A stretch of 10,396 nucleotides of DNA from an uncultured Leuconostoc sp. GTDB lineage: Bacteria; Bacillota; Bacilli; Lactobacillales; Lactobacillaceae. Position 1 is the stretch's first letter; each line of letters opens with the position of its first letter. The translations under genes and the position numbers were made by a program. Shown here one piece after another: positions 1 through 6,862 of this stretch. The notes beneath the pieces were generated by a model that saw nothing but the letters and a program-made list of their open reading frames with translations, was not told the DNA's origin and did no database searches. The stretch is from NCBI GenBank assembly GCA_900554745.1, contig USIU01000029.1, positions 1 to 10,396 of the forward strand, written 5' to 3'.

Positions 1-6
1 TGTCAT
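1..6 (-). CDS. Start of a downstream operon gene (two codons only)
   Basis: Downstream of the oppA-like stop codon the minus strand reads an AGAGAGGA Shine-Dalgarno sequence, a 7-nt spacer (ATTGATC), then ATG ACA running off the window edge. No terminator lies in the 30 nt between the oppA-like stop and this start. It is therefore probably the next gene of the same operon. In opp loci this is often a permease or ATPase subunit or a second binding protein, but nothing of the product can be seen, so no function is assigned. Confidence 0.45.
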
Positions 7-36
7 GATCAATTCCTCTCTTGTTTTAAAACACTG

Positions 37-1647
37 TTACTGCCAGTACATATCTTGATAATTCGCTGTATGGAAGGCATTGGCTCGAAAACCCCCTACC
101 CGTTTTGCCACAACATTAGCAGTGATTGGCTGATAAAGGGGGACCATATAAGCTTTCGTCTGCGTAAAGTATTGATTGGCTGCTTGTAAAAGTTGATATC
201 GCTTTGTGGGATCAGTTACCATATCATTCGCCTGCGTCAATAATTGATCATACGTTGGATCAGAAACTTTTGAGAAGTTCAAACCGTAGCCCGTTTGACC
301 AATTTTCAACGGAAATGAGGCATCTGCAATGCTGACACTTAAGCCGATATTAACCAGATCAAAATTCTGTTTTAACACATCTGATACTACTTGGTTATGT
401 GGTTCATATTTTGTATTAACGGTTAAGCCAGGAAAGGCATGTTCCGCCGTATATTGGATATATTCGCCCACTGCTTTACTTGTTGGATCATTATCAAAAG
501 TCATCGATAAATTGACTTCATGCTGACCAGTCTCTTTCAAATAAGTTGCCCAAGCCGCTTTGGCTTTCTGTTTATTCATACGAAATTGAACGCCAGCGTT
601 ATCTGTAAAGTCTTGACCGGTCGACGCATTTTTCATCACGCCCTGTGGTACTGCATTAGATTGTGGTAATGACCCATCTTTCATCACACTTTGCGTAATT
701 TCATCCCGATTAATCAGGTACCCAAAAGCTTGTCGCAAGTTTTGACTATTTGTTTTTGAAGCGGTCTCATTAAAGTACAAACCACGAACAATTGCTTGTG
801 GCACAGCATGATAATTAGATTGTTTCTTATAAGTCGCAATATAGTTATCAGATAATTGCGCAATGTCTAGATGCTGATTCTTAAACTCACCAGCAGCTGT
901 CATCGGTGTCTTAATGACACGTGTTTTAACTTTAGCAATACGCACGTGATCAGCGTGCCAATAATACGGATTCTTTTCGAACGTGAAACTTGTATTCGTA
1001 CCCGTCCAACCAAGCATTTGGTAGGCGCTATTGGTCACCATATAATTTGAAGCCGTCCCATATTTATCACCCCATAATTGGTACTTTTTAGTATCAACCG
1101 GTAAAATTGTCGTGGCCAACTGATTAAACCAAGGGACTGGTTTAGTTAAAGTGATTTGAACGGTACGTTGGTCCAAAGCCTTAGCACCAATTTGATCAGG
1201 CGACATCGTGCCCTTATGGACAGCATCATAATTTTTCATGACAGCAATACCATCAGCTGAAGCTTGTGATTTAGTTCTTGGATCAGTCATTTTCTGGATC
1301 GCAGTAATAAAATCCTGTGCCGTAACTGGATCCCCGTTAGACCATTTTGCGTTTTGTCTAATTTTAAACGTGTAAACCGTGTCATTTTCTGAAGGCTTAA
1401 CAATTTGTGTCGCCATTGCAGGGACGATTTTATCGCCATCATACCGATAAAAGCTTTCATAAACCTGATCTTGTGCTTGCCCTGAATAGATATCTGTTGT
1501 CATAACAGGATTCATAGTCACTGGTTCTGACATCATCATCGTTTGTAGCACTTTTTGACTAGCATGGGTGTTTTTAAATTGTACAACACTCACAATCACA
1601 ACCGCAGCCAAACCAATGCTACCAGCAACAACTAATTTTCTTTTCAT
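37..1647 (-). CDS. oppA: Oligopeptide ABC transporter substrate-binding protein (OppA-like, SBP_bac_5), without lipobox
   Basis: About 536 residues, the usual OppA length. It begins with a basic-hydrophobic segment (KRK, then a hydrophobic run at residues 5-22). Family 5 solute-binding landmarks follow: a VYTFKIR-NAKWSNGDPVTAQDF block near residues 95-113, the PYYWHADHVRIAKVK region, an LRQAFGYLINRDEI block near 305-320, and the C-terminal YMVPLYQP with a final NYQDMYW. Such proteins capture extracellular peptides for an OppBCDF-type importer. Oddly, there is no cysteine anywhere in the protein, so the usual lipoprotein anchor is absent. It may be held by the uncleaved N-terminal helix or released after an AxA-like site (THAS near residue 28). 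The ATG at 1647 is preferred over a GTG two codons upstream because the GTG overlaps the AGGAG ribosome binding site. Expression must pass a terminator ending about 10 nt before that site. The symbol is by family; the peptide specificity is unknown. Confidence 0.88.
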   Translation of the reverse strand: MKRKLVVAGSIGLAAVVIVSVVQFKNTHASQKVLQTMMMSEPVTMNPVMTTDIYSGQAQDQVYESFYRYDGDKIVPAMATQIVKPSENDTVYTFKIRQNAKWSNGDPVTAQDFITAIQKMTDPRTKSQASADGIAVMKNYDAVHKGTMSPDQIGAKALDQRTVQITLTKPVPWFNQLATTILPVDTKKYQLWGDKYGTASNYMVTNSAYQMLGWTGTNTSFTFEKNPYYWHADHVRIAKVKTRVIKTPMTAAGEFKNQHLDIAQLSDNYIATYKKQSNYHAVPQAIVRGLYFNETASKTNSQNLRQAFGYLINRDEITQSVMKDGSLPQSNAVPQGVMKNASTGQDFTDNAGVQFRMNKQKAKAAWATYLKETGQHEVNLSMTFDNDPTSKAVGEYIQYTAEHAFPGLTVNTKYEPHNQVVSDVLKQNFDLVNIGLSVSIADASFPLKIGQTGYGLNFSKVSDPTYDQLLTQANDMVTDPTKRYQLLQAANQYFTQTKAYMVPLYQPITANVVAKRVGGFRANAFHTANYQDMYWQ

Positions 1648-1667
1648 ATACACTCCTAAATTAAAAT

Positions 1668-1702
1668 AAAAAAGCTATCCAGTTATACTGCTGGATAGCT
1701 TT
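1668..1702 (-). terminator. Intrinsic terminator in the oppA leader (attenuator)
   Basis: On the minus strand a perfect 12-bp stem (AAAGCTATCCAG at 1702-1691 with CTGGATAGCTTT at 1682-1671) closes an 8-nt loop and runs into six T, then ATTTT. It ends about 10 nt before the oppA ribosome binding site. The only promoters I can see for oppA lie upstream of it, so oppA expression requires read-through. That makes it an attenuator rather than an ordinary gene-end terminator. Confidence 0.85.
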
Positions 1703-1716
1703 GACGTGTTATCGTT

Positions 1717-1772
1717 AAATCGCCCCAGACACTGTTTATATCAACAGCGTCCGAAAAATCTCAACCACTGTT
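1717..1772 (-). promoter_or_regulatory. Mutually exclusive leader RNA hairpins (attenuation switch)
   Basis: Three segments can pair in alternative ways. Segment 1, AACAGTG (1772-1766), pairs over 7 bp with CGCTGTT (1749-1743). The same central segment 2, GACGCTGTT (1751-1743), pairs over 9 bp with segment 3, AACAGTGTC (1736-1728), around a GATATA loop. Segments 1 and 3 share the direct repeat ATAAACAGTG. The region starting at the end of segment 3 (CTGGGGCGATTT, 1728-1717) can pair, 9 of 12 positions, with the 5' arm of the terminator. The pairings are read directly from the sequence; the switching role is inferred. Confidence 0.55.
1735..1764 (-). promoter_or_regulatory. Possible second promoter inside the oppA leader
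   Basis: TTGAGA (1764-1759) and TATAAA (1740-1735) are separated by 18 bp on the minus strand. This is a fair sigma-A match, but it overlaps the RNA hairpin segments and may be fortuitous. A transcript from here would lack the leader peptide and still meet the terminator. Confidence 0.25.
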
Positions 1773-1777
1773 TATCA

Positions 1778-1843
1778 CTAAATAATCAGGCTGAGAATGA
1801 GAATATTACGTGCTGCTTTTTGGTCAATATTTTCTTTAAACAT
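1778..1843 (-). CDS. 21-residue Ile/Leu-rich leader peptide
   Basis: ATG at 1843 is preceded by a near-perfect Shine-Dalgarno sequence (AAAAGGAGGT, 1860-1851) with an 8-nt spacer after GGAGG, the strongest ribosome binding site in the window. The peptide begins MFKENIDQKAAR and ends NILILSLII before a TAG stop: seven of its last eight residues are Ile or Leu. The Ile codons are all ATT and the Leu codons are CTC, CTC and CTG. The start lies about 22 nt from the predicted transcription start. It is followed by alternative hairpins and a terminator before oppA, the arrangement of ribosome-mediated attenuation. I infer that stalling for charged Ile or Leu tRNA would raise oppA expression. Alternatives are a secreted hydrophobic signalling peptide or a small membrane peptide. 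No database family is recognised. Confidence 0.65.
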   Translation of the reverse strand: MFKENIDQKAARNILILSLII

Positions 1844-1872
1844 GAGTAATACCTCCTTTTACTAATGTAAGT

Positions 1873-1901
1873 ATCATAATACTTTAATGTTTAAAAAGCA
1901 A
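1873..1901 (-). promoter_or_regulatory. Promoter of the leader peptide-oppA unit
   Basis: TTGCTT (1901-1896) and TATGAT (1878-1873) are separated by 17 bp on the minus strand, a good sigma-A promoter. The predicted start is near 1866, just ahead of the leader ORF ribosome binding site, and just after the lysP terminator. Confidence 0.7.
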
Positions 1902-1905
1902 CACT

Positions 1906-1946
1906 AAAAAATCCTATGCCTTAATTGTTTAAGACATAGGATTTTT
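1906..1946 (-). terminator. lysP terminator (potentially bidirectional)
   Basis: AAAAATCCTATG and CATAGGATTTTT form a 12-bp stem. One mismatch follows, and the inner CTTAA/TTAAG pairs extend the stem around a short loop. T-runs are available in both directions. It begins two nucleotides after the lysP stop codon and separates lysP from the oppA leader promoter. Confidence 0.85.
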
Positions 1947-1948
1947 GA

Positions 1949-3388
1949 TTACTTCTGTTGTGTCAAATCGACATCTTCCAATTTAATAATGCGTGTTTTG
2001 TGACGGATTTTGTAGCCAACGTATAATATCACAAAGAGCGGTACTGATAGATAAGTCACCGCAAGTTTCTCTAAGTTAAATTCTGAAAAACTTGCCGGAT
2101 CTTGACCAATAATCACACCAATTGAAATCACTAACGCAAATAATGGCCCAAATGGGAACCACTTTGCTTTATACTTCAACGCATTCAAATCTTTTCCCTG
2201 TACAACGTAGGCACGACGGAAACGGTAATGTGATAACGCAATGCCAACCCAAGCGATAAACCCGGTCAAACCAGAAGCGTTCACCAACCAAGTATAGGCC
2301 ACTGATCCACCCTTAGTATTTGAAATGAAAGCCAACAAACCAATCGCTGTTGTCAAGAAAAGCGCTGCTACTGGTACGCCGCGTGTCGACAATTTTGCAA
2401 AAATCTTTGGGGCTTCACCCTTACGCGCCATCGCATACAACATCCGCGTTGAGGCGTAAGACCCTGAGTTAGCTGATGATACAATTGACGTCAAGATAAC
2501 CGCGTTCATCAAACTTGCCGCAAAGGCAATTCCCGCATTTTTAAAGACAATTGTAAACGGTGATTCTGCAATATTTTGTGTTGAGGCACTCAACAAACGT
2601 GGGTCACGGTAGTAAACCAAAGCTGAAATCACGAAAATCGCCATGATATAGAAAAGCAAAATGCGCCAGAAAACTTGATTAATGGCTTTAGGCACAGACT
2701 TTTCTGGATCTTTAGCCTCTCCAGCCGTAATCCCAATTAACTCTGTCCCTTGAAAAGAGAAACCAGCCACAACAAAGACTGATAAAATAGCTTGCGGACC
2801 ACCGACAAAGCCGTGGTAACCAACGGATAGATTTTTCATCACGTTAACGTCTGAATGGATAATGCCAAAAATTGTGGCAACACCCACAATCAAAAAGGCA
2901 ATAATCGTGATCACCTTTATCATTGATAACCAAAATTCTGTCTCACCAAAGGCACCTACGGAAAAGAGGTTAATCAAGAAAATAAACACCATGGCCACCG
3001 CTGAAAAAATCCAAGATGGGGTCTGCGGAAACCAAAAGTTCGACACCAAACCAACGGCCACAATATCGACGGCTAAGGTAATGGCCCAGTTAAACCAGTA
3101 ATTCCAACCCATCGCAAATCCCAGTGCCGGATCAACATAGCGCCCTGCATAATCAGAAAAAGAGCCCGACGTGGGTGAATAAGTTGCCATTTCACCCAAA
3201 CTGGTCATTAAGAAATAGACCATGACACCAATTGCCAGATAGGCAACAATGGCCCCTGACGGGCCAGCTTGTGCAACTGTTGCACCAGAAGCAACAAACA
3301 ATCCGGTTCCAATTGAACCACCTAAAGCAATCATTGACACATGCCGTGTCTTGAGATTACGTTTCATCTCACCATTATGTTCTGCCAT
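1949..3388 (-). CDS. lysP: Lysine-specific permease (LysP-type, APC/AAT family)
   Basis: About 479 residues with the 12-helix hydrophobic pattern of amino acid-polyamine-organocation transporters; it imports lysine by proton coupling across the membrane. It matches the known E. coli LysP in many blocks: LKTRHVSMIALGGSIGTGLF at the first helix, MVYFLMTSLGEMA, GFAMGWNYWFNWAITLAVD, GFSFQGTELIGITAGEAKDP, the VFWRILLFY block, ASTRMLYAMARKGEAPKIFAKL, and LTGFIAWVGIALSHYRFRRAYV. The ATG at 3388 is preferred over the one at 3394, because the GAGGGAG ribosome binding site lies only one to two bases from the upstream ATG but about seven from this one. A lysine riboswitch and terminator precede it, which independently supports lysine as the substrate. 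It is monocistronic: a terminator follows immediately and the next minus-strand unit has its own promoter. Confidence 0.93.
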   Translation of the reverse strand: MAEHNGEMKRNLKTRHVSMIALGGSIGTGLFVASGATVAQAGPSGAIVAYLAIGVMVYFLMTSLGEMATYSPTSGSFSDYAGRYVDPALGFAMGWNYWFNWAITLAVDIVAVGLVSNFWFPQTPSWIFSAVAMVFIFLINLFSVGAFGETEFWLSMIKVITIIAFLIVGVATIFGIIHSDVNVMKNLSVGYHGFVGGPQAILSVFVVAGFSFQGTELIGITAGEAKDPEKSVPKAINQVFWRILLFYIMAIFVISALVYYRDPRLLSASTQNIAESPFTIVFKNAGIAFAASLMNAVILTSIVSSANSGSYASTRMLYAMARKGEAPKIFAKLSTRGVPVAALFLTTAIGLLAFISNTKGGSVAYTWLVNASGLTGFIAWVGIALSHYRFRRAYVVQGKDLNALKYKAKWFPFGPLFALVISIGVIIGQDPASFSEFNLEKLAVTYLSVPLFVILYVGYKIRHKTRIIKLEDVDLTQQK

Positions 3389-3413
3389 TAACATTCTCCC
3401 TCATCGGGGCAAA

Positions 3414-3445
3414 TAAAAAGCCCCTTTCTTATCAACAGAAAGAGG
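3414..3445 (-). terminator. Terminator of the lysine riboswitch expression platform
   Basis: On the minus strand CCTCTTTCT (3445-3437) pairs with AGAAAGGGG (3429-3421), including one G-U pair, and is followed by CTTTTTATTT. It lies between the lysine aptamer and the lysP ribosome binding site. An upstream 8-bp hairpin (AAAAGTTA/TAACTTTT, about 3449-3472) abuts it and follows the P1 strand, so it may take part in the switch. Lysine binding is expected to favour termination. Confidence 0.8.
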
Positions 3446-3472
3446 TCCAAAAAGTTATTTTATCGTAACTTT

Positions 3473-3631
3473 TCAAAGCACACCACGTCGCCGTGACAGT
3501 CTAACAACTATTCGTTGTTAGCCCAATTTCACGCTGCCTTGCGCGAAATTTCGGCAACCGCCCCTTTCACGTAAAATCACTGTTCTTGGCGAACTCATTT
3601 ACGTTACTCATGTTGGTTGCAACCTCTTTGA
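3473..3631 (-). promoter_or_regulatory. Lysine riboswitch (L box) aptamer
   Basis: The minus-strand leader carries the lysine aptamer signatures in order: AGAGGTTGC after the 5' P1 strand, ATGAGTA, TGAAAGGGGCGGTTGCCGAA, a GGG before a hairpin (CTAACAAC/GTTGTTAG), and CTGTCAC. A 6-bp P1 helix closes it (TCAAAG at 3631-3626 with CTTTGA at 3478-3473). At 159 nt it has the usual size for this class. A terminator follows, and the controlled gene is a LysP-type permease, so lysine should repress lysine uptake. Boundaries are by eye and may shift by some bases. Confidence 0.92.
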
Positions 3632-3641
3632 TAACTTGAAT

Positions 3642-3670
3642 ATCATATCATCTTTAAATTAAGGTGTCAA
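3642..3670 (-). promoter_or_regulatory. lysP/riboswitch promoter, overlapping the end of the upstream gene
   Basis: Consensus TTGACA (3670-3665) and TATGAT (3647-3642) with a 17-bp spacer on the minus strand. The -35 lies inside the last codons of the PAP2-like gene and that gene's stop codon lies in the spacer. The transcript would start around 3635, directly at the riboswitch P1. Confidence 0.85.
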
Positions 3671-4310
3671 TTTTTAAAACATGTCGCCAATGCTTAGCAT
3701 GCCGACGATATTGCTGTTCACACAACTGCCACCAAAAATACCCAAAGCAGATCGCGCCAAGCACACTCGATAACGGCATCCCATTTTGTTGCATACGGTC
3801 TAACGCCAACAAACACCAAATCAGCACGACCAATGCTTGCATTCCCCACTGCCATCGCCGCTCAGGGGTCACACGTGGCACCAAAATAACAGCCATGACA
3901 GCCAAAATCTGAAACCACCAAATCAACAAGAGATCAGGCATCATAGCCCCCATTTTAAGCCCATGATCCCAATAAACAGCTAACACAGTTGATAATAAGC
4001 CCACCACTATCATCACTAAAATTTGTGTCACCACGAACCAGCCCATCGCAATTTTATAATCGATTAAAGCGAGTAACGCCGCAATACCGGCCATCACTAA
4101 AATGGCCAGCCAGTAATGGTTTAACAAGGCGGTAACCAGGATGCCTTGTTGCACCACTTGTGGTATGAAATGCTGTACCGCTAATTCTGCGCCATCATTC
4201 ATCACATGCATGAATAGTAAATTAAAACGCACTTGGATAGCTACAATCAGAAATAATCCCATAAAAATCAGCATAAGGAATTTTCTCAATTTATCGGACT
4301 GAATTAACAT
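3654..4310 (-). CDS. Six-helix membrane protein, PAP2-like but lacking catalytic motifs
   Basis: 218 residues with hydrophobic segments near 10-27, 56-82, 86-112, 125-145, 156-172 and 178-195, and a basic tail (EQQYRRHAKHWRHVLK). The helix spacing, the short N-terminal cytoplasmic stretch and the GYFWWQL...YRR ending recall the type 2 phosphatidic acid phosphatase (PAP2) family, whose members dephosphorylate lipid phosphates such as undecaprenyl pyrophosphate. None of the three catalytic motifs is recognisable: no KxxxxxxRP near residue 110, no PSGH near 122, and DRMQQNG rather than SRxxxxxH near 171. If the relationship is real, this is a catalytically inactive relative; otherwise it is simply an unknown membrane protein. 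The start has a good AAGGGAG site 8 nt upstream. It is divergent from the LCP gene, which suggests an envelope role, but this is inference. No terminator separates it from the lysP promoter. Confidence 0.7.
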   Translation of the reverse strand: MLIQSDKLRKFLMLIFMGLFLIVAIQVRFNLLFMHVMNDGAELAVQHFIPQVVQQGILVTALLNHYWLAILVMAGIAALLALIDYKIAMGWFVVTQILVMIVVGLLSTVLAVYWDHGLKMGAMMPDLLLIWWFQILAVMAVILVPRVTPERRWQWGMQALVVLIWCLLALDRMQQNGMPLSSVLGAICFGYFWWQLCEQQYRRHAKHWRHVLKIDTLI

Positions 4311-4350
4311 TCTATTAACTCCCTTGTCTGTTGATCACAATAATTGTACC

Positions 4351-4356
4351 ATTATA
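4351..4356 (-). promoter_or_regulatory. -10 element for the PAP2-like gene
   Basis: A perfect TATAAT (minus strand) preceded by TGGT lies about 40 nt before the start codon. No convincing -35 hexamer sits 17 bp upstream, so the assignment rests on the -10 and position alone. Confidence 0.45.
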
Positions 4357-4418
4357 ACCAGTATCATTTGCTTAAATCCATGATCTTGTCATGTTTTAAA
4401 CTTGCCTTTATCTTCACA

Positions 4419-4427
4419 TGTTATGAT
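4419..4427 (+). promoter_or_regulatory. Extended -10 promoter for the LCP gene
   Basis: TGTTATGAT is an extended -10 (TGn followed by TATGAT). A weak TTGCCT lies further upstream, at poor spacing for this -10. The leader would be about 45 nt, ending in an AGGAG site before the ATG at 4479. Confidence 0.5.
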
Positions 4428-4478
4428 ATTTTTAACTGTGATAACCCAATCTAGCAACATTTTAGGAGACTTATTCAT

Positions 4479-5648
4479 ATGGATCCCCAATCAGAATCAC
4501 GGGCGCACCGATACCATGTGCCCAATCACAAGCTGCGCAACCTGATTTTTATCAGTATTGCCGTGATTGTGTTTGCTATCAGCGGCTTTGCCTGGTTAAC
4601 TATCCACAACACCAAGGGTGTCATCGATAAATCATATGCTGGTGCCGGTCTCACCAAATCTCGTGACGTTTCCAAAGTGATTAAAAGCGGTCGGCCGATT
4701 TCCGTCTTATTATATGGGACGGACACTGGTGAATTGGGCCGTACCTACCGTGGTCGTACTGATTCTATGATGTTACTAATCATCAACCCGAAAACCGAAA
4801 AAACAACCCTGATTTCACTCCCACGTGACGCCATGGTGGCCATTGTTGGTTACGAAAATACGTTCCCACAAAAGTTGAATGCGGCTTATGCCTTTGGTTC
4901 GACGGCGACATCAATCAAGACGGTTGAGTCCTTTTTAAACATTCCGATTGATTATTATGCGTTAGTCAACATGGGCGGTTTAGCAACGATGGTGGATCAA
5001 GTTGGTGGTATTACCGTGAAGTCGCCACTTGATTTCACCTATAGTCAAGAAACTGCTCACAATTACGGGCCAAATCTCTACCGGTTCCACAAAGATAGTC
5101 CCAAATATGAGCATTCTGACGATAATGGCGTCACTTGGTCCGAATCAAAAACAGTCATGAACGGGGATGCGGCTTTGGCCTTTTCACGGATGCGTTATGG
5201 TGACCCGACCGGTGATTATGGGCGTCAACAACGGCAACGTCTCGTGTTAGAAGGCCTAATCAAAAAGTCAGCCAATGTGTCGAGTCTACTCAACGACAAG
5301 TTCATGGCAACCATTTCTAAAAATGTCCGAACCGACCTCACGTTTGGTGATATGACAACCATGGCTAGCAAATATATTCAGGCCAAAAATCATATTACTA
5401 CCGAACATATGCAAGGGGTAACCACTAATTATCCTGACGCTGACGGTAACGATGTGTCTTATGAAGTCATTCCACAAAAGGAGAAACAACGGGTGACCGA
5501 CCTTGCGCGAAAAGCGCTCGGGCTTAAGGCCGAAAAAACCGGCCGGCCTTATGGTGGTAAAATTCCATCAAGTCTCGCCAATATTGCGGCTTCATTACGC
5601 CCAGTTGGCGATAATAGCAGCGATGAAAGTGACACAACAGCACAATAA
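4479..5648 (+). CDS. LytR-CpsA-Psr (LCP) family cell-wall glycopolymer ligase
   Basis: 389 residues. A short basic cytoplasmic N-terminus is followed by one membrane helix (about 21-43), then an extracellular LCP domain from about residue 72 to 270. Visible family motifs include VLLYGTDTG (Asp82), YRGRTDSMML (Arg91, Arg93, Asp95), SLPRD (115-117), KLNAAYAFG, and the C-terminal signature FSRMRYGDPTGDYGRQQRQR (235-254) with its conserved Arg and Asp residues. LCP enzymes move wall teichoic acids or other polysaccharides from undecaprenyl pyrophosphate carriers to peptidoglycan on the outer membrane face. The last 40 residues are low-complexity and Ser/Asp-rich. The gene has an AGGAG site with a 10-nt spacer and is closed by a strong hairpin overlapping its stop. 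It may alternatively act as a regulator under the older LytR naming; the exact polymer cannot be told. Confidence 0.93.
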   Translation: MDPQSESRAHRYHVPNHKLRNLIFISIAVIVFAISGFAWLTIHNTKGVIDKSYAGAGLTKSRDVSKVIKSGRPISVLLYGTDTGELGRTYRGRTDSMMLLIINPKTEKTTLISLPRDAMVAIVGYENTFPQKLNAAYAFGSTATSIKTVESFLNIPIDYYALVNMGGLATMVDQVGGITVKSPLDFTYSQETAHNYGPNLYRFHKDSPKYEHSDDNGVTWSESKTVMNGDAALAFSRMRYGDPTGDYGRQQRQRLVLEGLIKKSANVSSLLNDKFMATISKNVRTDLTFGDMTTMASKYIQAKNHITTEHMQGVTTNYPDADGNDVSYEVIPQKEKQRVTDLARKALGLKAEKTGRPYGGKIPSSLANIAASLRPVGDNSSDESDTTAQ

Positions 5649-5680
5649 AAGCACCAAGCAAAAGAGCTTGGTGCTTTTTT
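5647..5680. terminator. Bidirectional terminator between LCP gene and trpS
   Basis: GCACCAAGC (5651-5659) and GCTTGGTGC (5666-5674) form a 9-bp stem extended by AAAA/TTTT, with a 6-nt loop and six T on the plus strand. The reverse strand also ends in a T-rich run, so it can serve both convergent genes. It starts inside the LCP stop codon. Confidence 0.9.
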
Positions 5681-5687
5681 ACATGTC

Positions 5688-6745
<1,058 letters not shown>

Positions 6746-6800
6746 TCTTATTATACGGTAAATTTCACAATGTTCATAGCCGAAAAGATTAAAAATACCC

Positions 6801-6829
6801 TTGACTTAAAATGTGATAACTATTAGAAT
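6801..6829 (+). promoter_or_regulatory. Promoter of the PanE-like gene
   Basis: TTGACT (6801-6806) and TAGAAT (6824-6829) with a 17-bp spacer form a good sigma-A promoter. Transcription would start near 6836, giving a leader of about 27 nt with an AGGAG ribosome binding site. Confidence 0.8.
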
Positions 6830-6845
6830 AATGTCATTATATGAC
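6828..6845. repeat. Overlapping small palindromes at the panE-like transcription start
   Basis: ATAATG-T-CATTAT (6828-6840) and GTCAT-TAT-ATGAC (6833-6845) are both perfect inverted repeats. They overlap each other and cover the predicted start site, a position typical of a repressor operator. The arms are short, five and six bases, and AT-rich, so chance is not excluded. Confidence 0.35.
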
Positions 6846-6862
6846 GATAGGAGATTAATACG

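Noticed and set aside
1645..1653. GTG at 1653 as the oppA start
   Set aside because: It overlaps the AGGAG ribosome binding site; the ATG at 1647 has proper, if short, spacing.
3386..3394. ATG at 3394 as the lysP start
   Set aside because: It lies one to two bases from the GAGGGAG ribosome binding site; the ATG at 3388 is better placed and homologous proteins do not need the two extra residues.
3483..3521. CTAACAAC/GTTGTTAG and neighbouring hairpins as an independent terminator or operator
   Set aside because: They fall inside the lysine aptamer at the position of one of its helices and are explained by it.
4526..4726. Minus-strand open frame inside the LCP gene, and similar frames opposite other genes
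   Set aside because: They lie inside well-supported genes, lack ribosome binding sites, and show no recognisable protein features.
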